From NCBI GenBank assembly GCA_018818065.1, contig JAHISV010000007.1, forward strand, positions 236,519 to 300,518: a stretch of 64,000 bases of DNA, in the 5' to 3' direction. The position numbers were made by a program, and so were the translations under genes. The notes under the pieces are model-generated. The model saw only the letters and a program-made list of their open reading frames with translations. It searched no databases and was not told the origin of the DNA. This stretch comes from Bacteroidota bacterium (GTDB taxonomy: Bacteria > Bacteroidota > Ignavibacteria > Ignavibacteriales > Melioribacteraceae). Positions 1-8,120 of the stretch are shown here, piece by piece (the first letter of the stretch is position 1; the number at the start of each line of letters is the position of its first letter).

Positions 1-482
1 AATACCCTACAGTAAAAGTGAAGTTACCTGAACGTGTTAGAAACCGTTTGTATGTTAATATGGATGATTGTATCGGCTGCCTGCAGTGCGAAAGAGCATG
101 CCCTGTTAGCTGTATAGAAATTGAAACGGTTAAATCTGTTCCATCGGAAGATTTAGGAACTACATCGAATGGTAAGAAGAAGGCTTTGCATGTAACAACA
201 TTCAACATTGATTTTGCTAAATGTTGTTATTGCCAATTATGCGTCTTCCCTTGTCCTACTGAATGTATCTATATGACTGAAACATATGAGTTTAGTGAAT
301 TTGAAAGAAATAGTCTTAACTACAAATTCGCAACGCTTACACCGGAAGAAGTTGTAGATAAAAAACAAAAACTAGAAGTATTTGATGCAGAAAAAGCAGC
401 TGCCAAAGCCGAAGCAGAAAAAGCCAAAGCTGAAGAAGCCGCAAAAAAAACTGCTGAAGATAAACCTGAAACTGAAAATTAA
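1..482 (+). CDS. nuoI: NADH-quinone oxidoreductase subunit I (5' end outside window)
   Basis: Peripheral-arm subunit of complex I that carries two 4Fe-4S clusters (N6a/N6b) passing electrons toward quinone. Two ferredoxin motifs are visible: CIGCLQCERACP, then CCYCQLCVFPCP about 55 residues later. The frame is open to the left edge (codons from base 3 read YPTVKVK before the GTG at 18), and the usual N-terminal helix is missing, so the gene begins upstream; GTG 18 is not the start. The C-terminal 35 or so residues are a low-complexity Ala/Lys/Glu tail beyond the ferredoxin fold. It is followed closely by nuoJ and belongs to the nuo operon. The family call is certain; only the 5' end is unknown. 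Confidence 0.95.
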   Translation, partial: YPTVKVKLPERVRNRLYVNMDDCIGCLQCERACPVSCIEIETVKSVPSEDLGTTSNGKKKALHVTTFNIDFAKCCYCQLCVFPCPTECIYMTETYEFSEFERNSLNYKFATLTPEEVVDKKQKLEVFDAEKAAAKAEAEKAKAEEAAKKTAEDKPETEN

Positions 483-503
483 TTAAGGATATAACCTAAT
501 ACC

Positions 504-998
504 ATGGGTTTATACGACATTATATTTTATTTATTTGCCTTAGTAACCGTTTCATCGGCTGTGGTGGTTGTTTCAGCTAAGAATATTATTTACTCAGCAT
601 TCAGTCTCTTATTCACACTGTTCGGCGTTGCCGGAATGTATGTCCTGCTGGGTTCTGATTTTATCGCTATAGTACAATTGATGGTTTATGTTGGCGGCAT
701 CCTGATTCTCCTTATATTCGGTGTGATGTTAACCAACAAAGTCACAAATGTTGAGATTAAATCGGGTAGTATTCAATTATTACCAGCTTTAATCGGCGTA
801 GTAGTATTAGCTGTATTATTAATCATGCTTATGACAAATACTAACTGGCATATTCAACCGGGTGTAATTCCCCAGACAACAACCAAAGAGTTGGGTAAAC
901 TATTGCTTACTGATTACGTACTCGTATTTGAGTTGTTAGGAATTCTATTATTAATTGCTCTTGTTGGAGCAGCATCAATAGCCCGTAGAGAAGAATAA
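504..998 (+). CDS. nuoJ: NADH-quinone oxidoreductase subunit J
   Basis: Membrane subunit of complex I, part of the proton-pumping arm next to NuoK and NuoH. The 164-residue protein has about five hydrophobic helices and the family-typical segment AIVQLMVYVGGILILLIFGV near residues 55-74. The ATG at 504 lies 21 bases after nuoI; nuoK follows 19 bases downstream. Length and order (I-J-K-L-M-N) match the standard operon. No odd features. Confidence 0.95.
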   Translation: MGLYDIIFYLFALVTVSSAVVVVSAKNIIYSAFSLLFTLFGVAGMYVLLGSDFIAIVQLMVYVGGILILLIFGVMLTNKVTNVEIKSGSIQLLPALIGVVVLAVLLIMLMTNTNWHIQPGVIPQTTTKELGKLLLTDYVLVFELLGILLLIALVGAASIARREE

Positions 999-1017
999 TA
1001 ATAAAAGGAATTTATAA

Positions 1018-1329
1018 GTGCTACAAGTAGGATTACAACATTTTCTTATCGTTAGCTCGATATTGTTTGCCCTGGGTATTTACGGCATAGTTACCAGGAA
1101 AAACGCAATTATGGTTTTAATGGGAATTGAGTTGATGCTCAATTCTGCGAATATAAATTTTGTTGCATTTGCCCGTTACGGAAACTTTGGTTTACACGGT
1201 CAGATATACGCGCTGTTTGTTATAATTTTAGCGGCTGCAGAAGCTGCCATCGCATTGGCTATTGTTCTTAACCTGTACAAAACCTTTGCGAAAATAAATG
1301 TTGATGAAGTTAATAATTTAAAAGAATAA
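1018..1329 (+). CDS. nuoK: NADH-quinone oxidoreductase subunit K
   Basis: Small three-helix antiporter-like subunit (MrpC homologue) of complex I. The 103 residues show the family pattern: a short N-terminal helix, then GIVTRKNAIMVLMGIELMLN with the conserved glutamate in helix 2, and a second conserved acidic helix (AAAEAAIALAIVLNLY). The start is GTG, preceded by AAAGGAA about 10 bases upstream. It ends six bases before nuoL, consistent with tight co-translation. Confidence 0.95.
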   Translation: MLQVGLQHFLIVSSILFALGIYGIVTRKNAIMVLMGIELMLNSANINFVAFARYGNFGLHGQIYALFVIILAAAEAAIALAIVLNLYKTFAKINVDEVNNLKE

Positions 1330-1335
1330 ATCCCT

Positions 1336-3432
1336 ATGTCAGACGCCACATTAGTATTTATATCATTAGTCATATTGTTTCTGCCATTGGCAGGATTTAC
1401 AATTGTTATTCATTTAGGTAAAAAGTTTCCTAAACTTTATCTTTTTGAGGTTGGACTTCAATTAGTTGTCCTGCTCCTTACAATTGTAGTCGCAGTGGTA
1501 AAACTTGCAACTCCAGAATCCGTAATCATATCTGAATTTCACTGGTTCAGTTTAGGCGATGTTCCTTTAGTTGGCAACATGGTTGTTGATCTCGGTATCA
1601 AAATAGACAACATTACTGTTTTGATGATGATAGTTGTTAATCTGATAAGTTTCCTAGTTCATCTCTTCTCTGTTGAATACATGAAGGGTGACAAGCGATA
1701 CACAAGATACTTCGCATACTTAGGAATCTTTACCTTCTCGATGTTAGGCATTGTATTAACACATAACTTGTTAATGATGTACATCTTCTGGGAATTGGTT
1801 GGACTATCTTCTTATTTATTAATCGGGTTCTGGTTCGAAAAAGATTCAGCCGCAGACGCTGGCAAAAAAGCTTTCCTTGTAAACCGTGTTGGTGATATTG
1901 GTATGTTCCTCGGGATACTAATACTATTCACCCAGTATCACACGTTTACATTCGACACCATTTACGCACAGATAGCAGCCGGTAACCTCCCATTCGAAAG
2001 CACAGCCTGGTTAACAGCAGCTGGTATTTTGATTTTTATGGGCGCAGTTGGTAAATCAGCTCAGTTCCCTCTTCATGTATGGCTACCTGATGCAATGGAA
2101 GGTCCTACACCGGTTAGTGCATTAATCCATGCAGCTACTATGGTCGCCGCGGGTGTTTATTTGTCAGTTAGAATATTTGCAATGTTAACTGCTGACGCAA
2201 TGCTTGTAATTGCCATTTTTGGAGCATTTACTTCATTTGTTGCCGCTACTATAGCATTAACTCAAAACGATATTAAAAAAGTATTAGCTTACTCAACTGT
2301 TAGTCAGTTGGGATATATGGTAATGTCAGTTGGTATTGGCGCTTATGCTTTTGCTTTCTTCCACCTTGTAACACACGCCTTTTTTAAGGCTTGTTTATTT
2401 CTTGGTTCAGGTTCTGTTATTAATAGCATGCACCATGAGCAGGATATCCGTAACATGGGCGGTTTAAGGAAAAAGATGCCTATTACCTACCTTGCATTTC
2501 TGATTTCAACTCTTGCAATTTCTGGTATTCCTCTAACATCCGGCTTTCTGAGTAAGGATGGATTGTTAGCAGGATCGATTGCTTTTGGTAGTCTTACGGG
2601 ACATTGGTTAATTCCAATTATTGGTTTTACCGTTGCGGCTATGACAGCATTCTACATGTTCCGTTTAGTGATTATCACTTTCCATGGCAAACCAAGAAAT
2701 CAGGACAAGTATGATCATGCACATGAATCACCACGTGTAATGACATTACCTCTGATAATATTAAGCGCACTTTCAATTTTTATTTGGTACACTCCAAATC
2801 CTATAGCTGCAGCCGATGGCTGGTTCTTACAGGATTGGGTTAAAACACCGGCAAGTGTAGTCCCTCAGGAAGTACGGTTTGATTTTATGAAGACCGATGC
2901 TGCTCATGAGACTAACGCAGAAGAGCCTGGTAATGAAATTGTTCATTCAGAAATGTATACCGAAGCAATGCACCATGCACACTACCCTGCTATGTTTTTA
3001 TCATTAGCGCTTGGTGGACTTGGCATTTTATTCGCTTTCATGTTATATCAATGGAAGAAAATAGATCCTGATAAACTTGCTGAAAAACTAAAACCACTTT
3101 ACAAATTCTCACTTAACAAGTGGTACGTTGATGAGTTATACCACGCAACAGTAATTGCAGGCACATTAGCCTGGAGTGGACTCCTTTCCTGGTTTGATGG
3201 AAATGTTATTGACGGTATTGTTAATGGTACTGCCACGGTAACCCGTTTCTTCTCCAGGATCAGTAACTGGTTCGATACTTTTGTTGTTGACGGAATTGTT
3301 AACCTTAGTGCACTGATAAGTGGATTTGTTGGATTAACATTAAGAAGATTACAAACTGGCAAAGTCCAGTCATATATACTTTTTGTAGTATTCTCGGTTT
3401 TAATAATTGTTTTAATCTTCCAACCATTTTAA
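1336..3432 (+). CDS. nuoL: NADH-quinone oxidoreductase subunit L
   Basis: Largest antiporter-like proton-channel subunit at the distal end of the complex I membrane arm. The 698-residue protein has the conserved core WELVGLSSYLLIGFW (TM5 glutamate region), the lysine-containing segment GKSAQFPLHVWLPDAMEGPTP (about residues 237-257) and the C-terminal amphipathic helix region followed by a final TM segment. A hydrophilic, histidine-rich insert lies around residues 515-550. The usual successor nuoM is displaced by a small cysteine-rich gene. Confidence 0.96.
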   Translation: MSDATLVFISLVILFLPLAGFTIVIHLGKKFPKLYLFEVGLQLVVLLLTIVVAVVKLATPESVIISEFHWFSLGDVPLVGNMVVDLGIKIDNITVLMMIVVNLISFLVHLFSVEYMKGDKRYTRYFAYLGIFTFSMLGIVLTHNLLMMYIFWELVGLSSYLLIGFWFEKDSAADAGKKAFLVNRVGDIGMFLGILILFTQYHTFTFDTIYAQIAAGNLPFESTAWLTAAGILIFMGAVGKSAQFPLHVWLPDAMEGPTPVSALIHAATMVAAGVYLSVRIFAMLTADAMLVIAIFGAFTSFVAATIALTQNDIKKVLAYSTVSQLGYMVMSVGIGAYAFAFFHLVTHAFFKACLFLGSGSVINSMHHEQDIRNMGGLRKKMPITYLAFLISTLAISGIPLTSGFLSKDGLLAGSIAFGSLTGHWLIPIIGFTVAAMTAFYMFRLVIITFHGKPRNQDKYDHAHESPRVMTLPLIILSALSIFIWYTPNPIAAADGWFLQDWVKTPASVVPQEVRFDFMKTDAAHETNAEEPGNEIVHSEMYTEAMHHAHYPAMFLSLALGGLGILFAFMLYQWKKIDPDKLAEKLKPLYKFSLNKWYVDELYHATVIAGTLAWSGLLSWFDGNVIDGIVNGTATVTRFFSRISNWFDTFVVDGIVNLSALISGFVGLTLRRLQTGKVQSYILFVVFSVLIIVLIFQPF

Positions 3433-3474
3433 TAAGGTTAGGATTAAAGTTCTTTTAGTAATGAGGCAGCATTC

Positions 3475-3702
3475 TTGGCAATCAAATTATTTTCGACAAT
3501 AACTTGTCCAAAATGTGGTTATCAGAAAAAGGAGAAAATGCCCGAAAAGGCATGTCTGTTTTTTTATAACTGCAAAAGTTGTGGGCATTTAATGAAGCCA
3601 AAAAAAGGCGATTGTTGTGTATTCTGCAGCTATGGCAACGTTTGCTGTCCTCCTATTCAAAAGGATGGAAAAGAAAGTGGATGTTGTAGTCAAAAAACTT
3701 AG
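3475..3702 (+). CDS. GDCCVxC-domain small cysteine-rich protein between nuoL and nuoM
   Basis: A 75-residue protein with 12 cysteines: CPKC near residue 11, CLFFYNCKSC near 27, the diagnostic GDCCVFC at about 45-51, then VCCPP and a terminal GCC. The GDCCVxC signature belongs to a family of small proteins, some members of which carry selenocysteine; its biochemical role is unknown to me. The cysteine pattern suggests metal or Fe-S binding or thiol redox chemistry. The start is TTG with a GAGG eight bases upstream. It sits in the nuo operon, 42 bases after nuoL and 38 before nuoM, so it should be cotranscribed with complex I. A function in complex I assembly is only inference. Confidence 0.85.
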   Translation: MAIKLFSTITCPKCGYQKKEKMPEKACLFFYNCKSCGHLMKPKKGDCCVFCSYGNVCCPPIQKDGKESGCCSQKT

Positions 3703-3740
3703 TAAACTTGAAATAAAAATATAATAGGCTGATTTATACG

Positions 3741-5342
3741 ATGGATGGATTTCCAATACTATCATTGCTTACATTTTTACCAGTCCTTGGGATGGTAATT
3801 ATTTTGTTCCTCAAAAAGGAACAAGAAAAGGAAATTAAATACACTGCATTAATTGTTACCGGTCTTCAGGTAATACTTGCCGCTATATTGTTAGGCAACT
3901 ATGACTATTCTATGGCTGGTATTAATGATGTAAATTCATTTCAATTCGTTGAGAAGTTCAGATGGATTGAAGTAACCGGTCTTTCCTGGTTAGGGACTCT
4001 TAAAGTCGACTACTTTATGGGAGTTGACGGAATTAGCGTTCCAATGGTCTTATTGACTGCTATAGTTTCATTTATAGCAACAATATCATCATGGAAGATA
4101 CCTAAAGCGCTAAAAGGTTACTTTGCACTGTTCCTCCTTCTTGATACCGGAATGATGGGTGTGTTTGTATCATTAGATTTCTTCTTATTCTACGTTTTCT
4201 GGGAATTAATGCTACTCCCAATGTATTTCCTCATTGGTATTTGGGGTGGTCCAAGAAAAGAATACGCTGCAATCAAGTTCTTCCTTTATACTCTCGTTGG
4301 TTCAGTATTCATGCTATTAGTAATGATTGGACTCTACTTCAGTGCTACTGAAACATTGGCTGATGGCACACAAGCCTTTACATTTAACCTGCTGGCTTTA
4401 ATGAATCAGGCTAATTACACGGCTACGGGAATTCTATCACCGTACAATCCGGAAAACTGGAGGTTCGTTGCTTATATTGCTCTCTTCGTGGGATTCGCAA
4501 TAAAAGTACCGATGTTCCCCTTCCATACATGGTTACCCGATGCACACGTAGAAGCTCCGACACCAATATCAGTAATCTTGGCTGGTGTGCTTCTGAAAAT
4601 GGGTACTTATGGACTATTAAGAATCAGTTATCCAATTTTTCCTGACGTCACCCGTGAGTTAATGTGGGGTATCGCTCTCTTTGGAATGATAAATATTGTT
4701 TACGGGGCATTTGTAGCCCTCGCACAAAAAGATTTTAAGAAGCTCATCGCGTACTCATCAGTTTCACATATGGGTTATGTCTTGCTCGGAATGGCATCCC
4801 TCTCTTCTGCCGGTATTAATGGTGCCGTTTTCCAGATGTTTAACCATGGTACAATAACAGCAATGTTATTCCTTATTGTTGGTGTTCTTTATGACCGTAC
4901 ACATACACGTGGCTTAAATGACTTTGGCGGACTGGCTGCAACATTACCAAGGTATACTGGTTTTGTAACTGTTGCATTCTTCGCTGCTATTGGTCTTCCT
5001 AGTATGAGTGGTTTTATCTCTGAGGCTCTTGTATTTGTTGGAGCATTTGGTGTCGAAACAACTCGTACCTTAGCAATGATATCAACTTTAGGTATACTTT
5101 TAGGTGCGGCATATATGCTGTGGACACTACAGAGAGTATTCTTTGGTAAACTAAATGAAAAGTGGGCCGACATTACAGATCTTGATACACGAGAACTTAT
5201 CATGTTTATCCCCTTGACGATAATAATAATCTTCTTGGGAGTTTACCCATCATTTATGTTGGACATCATGAGTACTTCAGTTAATTCATTAGTTGAAATT
5301 GTAACAACCAGTTTCAGTAATATTACAGTAAGCGGATTATAA
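3741..5342 (+). CDS. nuoM: NADH-quinone oxidoreductase subunit M
   Basis: Antiporter-like proton-pumping subunit of complex I. The 533 residues include the TM5 segment FYVFWELMLLPMYFLIGIWG with the essential glutamate, the KVPMFPFHTWLPDAHVEAPT lysine/histidine segment (around residues 252-272), and KLIAYSSVSHMGYVLLG. About 14 TM helices are expected. It follows the GDCCVxC gene and precedes nuoN by seven bases. No anomalies in length or key residues. Confidence 0.96.
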   Translation: MDGFPILSLLTFLPVLGMVIILFLKKEQEKEIKYTALIVTGLQVILAAILLGNYDYSMAGINDVNSFQFVEKFRWIEVTGLSWLGTLKVDYFMGVDGISVPMVLLTAIVSFIATISSWKIPKALKGYFALFLLLDTGMMGVFVSLDFFLFYVFWELMLLPMYFLIGIWGGPRKEYAAIKFFLYTLVGSVFMLLVMIGLYFSATETLADGTQAFTFNLLALMNQANYTATGILSPYNPENWRFVAYIALFVGFAIKVPMFPFHTWLPDAHVEAPTPISVILAGVLLKMGTYGLLRISYPIFPDVTRELMWGIALFGMINIVYGAFVALAQKDFKKLIAYSSVSHMGYVLLGMASLSSAGINGAVFQMFNHGTITAMLFLIVGVLYDRTHTRGLNDFGGLAATLPRYTGFVTVAFFAAIGLPSMSGFISEALVFVGAFGVETTRTLAMISTLGILLGAAYMLWTLQRVFFGKLNEKWADITDLDTRELIMFIPLTIIIIFLGVYPSFMLDIMSTSVNSLVEIVTTSFSNITVSGL

Positions 5343-5349
5343 TAAGATT

Positions 5350-6840
5350 ATGGATATGACAAATTTATCAGAGTTGGTCGGGCTTTTAACTCCTGAGATA
5401 TCAGTTTCACTATTCTTGGTGGCAATTGTAATATTTGACCTTATTTTTAATAAGGACAAAAAAATATTACCATTCATTGCTCTGGCAGGAGTTGCAGTAA
5501 CACTCTTTTTTGTAGTTTCTCAATATGGGGAAATAGCAGAACCCATTAAAAGTGGTATGATTACAGTTGATAAGTTTGGACTTTATTTTAAGGTTCTGAT
5601 CCTTATCTCTACTGTATTTGTCATATTTTTCACACTCAGTTCAGATGAGATAAAAGCTTCTGCCGATAGACTTGGTGAATACTACACGTTAATGTTTGGT
5701 ATGATGCTTGGAATGTTCATGCTGGTAACCGCAACTGATCTGATCTTAATTTATTTGTCCCTGGAACTCTTATCTCTCTCTTCATATGTTTTAGCCGGCT
5801 TTACTAAGCTTCGTTCAAGAAGCAGCGAAGCAGCCTTAAAGTACATTCTCTATGGTGCTGTCTCATCCGGCTTAATGCTTTTTGGTATCTCATTAATTTA
5901 CGGACTAACCGGAAGCACCAACCTTTATGCTATAAATGATTACTTACTATCCTCTAATGGTAATGTTGTTATTCTGGCTCTTGCGAGTGTGATGATATTT
6001 GCTGGTATCGGATATAAAATTTCAGCTGCTCCTTTCCACTTCTGGACTCCTGACGTATACGAAGGCGCTCCTATCACGATTACAGCATATCTGAGTGTTG
6101 CCAGTAAGGCAGCCGGATTTGCAATGCTGGTGCGGATACTCTACATAGGTTATGTATCAGTTTCTGATGCAACCGGTCATTGGACGGTTATCGAGGCTTT
6201 CGATTGGCAGATGCTGCTTATCGTAATTTCTATATTCACGATGACCTTAGGTAACTTCACTGCTCTCTGGCAGGATAACCTGAAACGCATGTTAGCTTAT
6301 TCAAGTATTGCTCATGCAGGTTATTTGTTATTGGGCGTATTGGTATTATCTAATCAAGGTCTTATTGCCGTATTAATATATTTCTTCTTTTACATGCTGA
6401 TGAACCTTGGAGCTTTTTATATTGTCATGTTAATTGCTAACAAGACAGGTTCAGAAAACATTAACGAGTACGACGGGCTTGGGTACACTTCCCCATTCTT
6501 AGGTGTGGCTCTTACAATTTGCTTAATTTCTCTAACCGGACTTCCACCAACAGCCGGCTTTATTGGCAAACTTTATATCTTTATTGCGCTTGTTGACGCT
6601 AAGATGATAGCGGTTGCTGTGATTGCACTGCTAAACAGTGTTGTCTCACTGTACTATTACGTTAGAGTCTTAAAGCATATGTTCCTTACAAAGGCTACAG
6701 AGACCACTCCTGTGGTAAAAGCATCGTCGTTCGAGAAAATAGTCCTCTTAGCACTGGTTATTCCAATACTGGTCTTCGGTGTGTATTTTGAACCGATTAT
6801 AAACTTTGCTAAAAACAGTCTGGCGGGATTTGGATTGTAG
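5350..6840 (+). CDS. nuoN: NADH-quinone oxidoreductase subunit N
   Basis: Third antiporter-like subunit of complex I and last gene of the operon. The 496-residue protein has LIYLSLELLSLSSYVLAGF (TM5 glutamate), KISAAPFHFWTPDVYEGAP (broken-helix lysine region, near residues 222-240) and MLAYSSIAHAGYLLLG. A strong intrinsic terminator follows within 35 bases, closing the nuo transcription unit. Confidence 0.96.
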   Translation: MDMTNLSELVGLLTPEISVSLFLVAIVIFDLIFNKDKKILPFIALAGVAVTLFFVVSQYGEIAEPIKSGMITVDKFGLYFKVLILISTVFVIFFTLSSDEIKASADRLGEYYTLMFGMMLGMFMLVTATDLILIYLSLELLSLSSYVLAGFTKLRSRSSEAALKYILYGAVSSGLMLFGISLIYGLTGSTNLYAINDYLLSSNGNVVILALASVMIFAGIGYKISAAPFHFWTPDVYEGAPITITAYLSVASKAAGFAMLVRILYIGYVSVSDATGHWTVIEAFDWQMLLIVISIFTMTLGNFTALWQDNLKRMLAYSSIAHAGYLLLGVLVLSNQGLIAVLIYFFFYMLMNLGAFYIVMLIANKTGSENINEYDGLGYTSPFLGVALTICLISLTGLPPTAGFIGKLYIFIALVDAKMIAVAVIALLNSVVSLYYYVRVLKHMFLTKATETTPVVKASSFEKIVLLALVIPILVFGVYFEPIINFAKNSLAGFGL

Positions 6841-6871
6841 GAAAAATCATATAAATAAATTTGGTTTCATG

Positions 6872-6905
6872 AAGCCGGAATTTTTTGAATTCCGGCTTTT
6901 TTTTT
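6872..6905 (+). terminator. Intrinsic terminator of the nuo operon
   Basis: Inverted repeat AGCCGGAATT / AATTCCGGCT with a five-base loop, immediately followed by a run of nine T, 31 bases after the nuoN stop codon. Classic rho-independent form on the plus strand. Confidence 0.93.
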
Positions 6906-6971
6906 GCTTTATATCTTAATAAAAATTTCATACAGCTGACCTTGACAAATTCCAAAAATATGTATATTTTT

Positions 6972-6996
6972 ATATCCGACAATAATAGTCGTATTT
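6972..6996 (+). promoter_or_regulatory. IscR type-1-like operator upstream of the Rrf2 gene
   Basis: Imperfect palindrome with half-sites CCGAC and GTCG around an AT-rich core. Aligned with the proteobacterial IscR type-1 consensus as I remember it (ATASYYGACTR-N3-YAGTCRRSTAT), 17 of 22 specified positions agree. It lies just upstream of the likely ATG at 6999. A TTGACA at 6942-6947 could be the -35 element, placing the transcription start inside or next to the palindrome. Both fit autorepression by the Rrf2 product. The palindrome is visible; its use as an operator is inferred. Confidence 0.6.
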
Positions 6997-6998
6997 AT

Positions 6999-7409
6999 AT
7001 GTTGAAAATTCAAAAAAATATCGAATATGCTCTCCTCGCTCTCAGATACATTTATCAGAATCAGGAGAATAAAAGTATCAGTTCTAAGGAAATATCTGAA
7101 ACTTTAAGCATTCCATATGAGTTATTATCTAAGATACTGCAAAGGATGGTTAAGTCGGACTTAATATCATCCCAGCAGGGTAAATATGGCGGTTATACAT
7201 TAAATGAATTACCTGATAACATTTCATTCGGCAGAGTAATTTCTGCGCTTGATCAAAAAGTGCAACTGACTGATTGCATGGTTAGCGATCCTTCAAAAGA
7301 GAATTGCAAACGTGTGGAAGGTTGCTGTTTACGCAGTCCCCTTTCAGGAATTCAAGATAAAATAAATGATCTTTTTAACAACATTACTCTCAACGAGATC
7401 TTAAATTAG
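6999..7409 (+). CDS. Rrf2-family (IscR-like) Fe-S-sensing transcriptional regulator
   Basis: Rrf2 winged-helix regulator: the N-terminal helix MLKIQKNIEYALLALRYI and the recognition-helix region SSKEISETLSIPYELLSKIL are typical. Cysteines near residues 92, 102 and 108-109 (C-x9-C-x5-CC) lie where IscR-type proteins bind a 2Fe-2S cluster, though the spacing differs from C-x5-C-x5-C. The frame stays open upstream, but the ATG at 6999 gives the normal 136-residue length; the extra upstream residues would read through the nuo terminator and the operator. Operon context (an IscA-type protein two genes downstream) supports Fe-S homeostasis control. An NsrR-like role is an alternative. Confidence 0.85.
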   Translation: MLKIQKNIEYALLALRYIYQNQENKSISSKEISETLSIPYELLSKILQRMVKSDLISSQQGKYGGYTLNELPDNISFGRVISALDQKVQLTDCMVSDPSKENCKRVEGCCLRSPLSGIQDKINDLFNNITLNEILN

Positions 7410-7419
7410 TGAGGAATTG

Positions 7420-7722
7420 ATGAACTATTTAGATGTACTCAAAAAAGAAAGCGGAATTTTTTGGAAGTATTTTGAAGCTAAGTACAAGTTATTTTATAAC
7501 TCTAATCTTTTTTTAAGAGACCTTCAATATGCAATTCAAAGATATTTCGAGACAAAAAATGTATATATAAGCTATTCTCAAGCTGAAACAACAGCCCTGG
7601 AATTTGTAAAGGAATTAGAAAAAGAGGGGGATTTATTGCGGCTTGATGCACATACATGGAGAGTTAACTTTCATATAGGCAGTGATAAAAAAGAAGAATT
7701 AGTTGAAGAAATAAACGAATAA
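7420..7722 (+). CDS. Conserved-looking hypothetical protein in the Fe-S operon
   Basis: A 100-residue protein I do not recognise. It is charged and aromatic-rich (many Tyr, Phe, Lys, Glu), without cysteines, signal peptide or TM segment, and seems to be a small soluble alpha/beta domain with a Glu-rich end. ATG 7420 is preferred over TTG 7417 because GAGG at 7411-7414 then has a five-base spacing. It begins 10 bases after the Rrf2 gene and ends 13 bases before the IscA-type gene, so it is almost certainly cotranscribed. An accessory role in Fe-S assembly or stress response is only a guess from position. Confidence 0.75.
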   Translation: MNYLDVLKKESGIFWKYFEAKYKLFYNSNLFLRDLQYAIQRYFETKNVYISYSQAETTALEFVKELEKEGDLLRLDAHTWRVNFHIGSDKKEELVEEINE

Positions 7723-7735
7723 GCTGGAGTAAATT

Positions 7736-8089
7736 ATGAGTGATCAAACAGCCGTTCAGGCAGAGATAAATATTACGGACAAGGCAGTTAAAGAAGTTAT
7801 ACGTATTAAATCAGAAAATAGTATTCCTGGAGAACATGCCCTCCGTATTGGCGTAAAGGGCGGCGGATGCAGCGGTTATACCTACCAATTGGGTTTTGAT
7901 GGAGAATCAAAAGAAGGCGATACCGTTGTGGAAAAAGATGGTGTAAAACTTTACGTTGATGCAAAAAGCTTTTTTTACCTAATGGGAACAACCCTCGACT
8001 TTTCGGATGGTTTGAACGGAAAAGGATTTGTTTTTAATAATCCCAACGCTCAAAAAACCTGTGGATGCGGAGATTCTTTCTCAGCTTAA
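7736..8089 (+). CDS. IscA/ErpA/HesB-family iron-sulfur carrier
   Basis: A-type Fe-S carrier delivering clusters to apo-proteins. The 117-residue protein has the three conserved cysteines: GGGCSGYTYQLGF (near residue 45) and the C-terminal TCGCGDSF pair. FNNPNAQKTCGCG is the family hallmark. The ATG at 7736 is preceded by a GGAG about six bases upstream. It is third in the operon behind an IscR-like regulator, and a Mn-type SOD follows 31 bases later with no terminator between. Whether it is ErpA, IscA or SufA cannot be told from sequence alone. Confidence 0.92.
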   Translation: MSDQTAVQAEINITDKAVKEVIRIKSENSIPGEHALRIGVKGGGCSGYTYQLGFDGESKEGDTVVEKDGVKLYVDAKSFFYLMGTTLDFSDGLNGKGFVFNNPNAQKTCGCGDSFSA

Positions 8090-8120
8090 TTAAAACTTTA
8101 TAAAATATTTTAGTGACAAT

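Noticed and set aside
6885..6998. N-terminal extension of the Rrf2 gene
   Set aside because: It would be translated from the nuo terminator through the operator; the ATG at 6999 gives the family's normal N-terminus.
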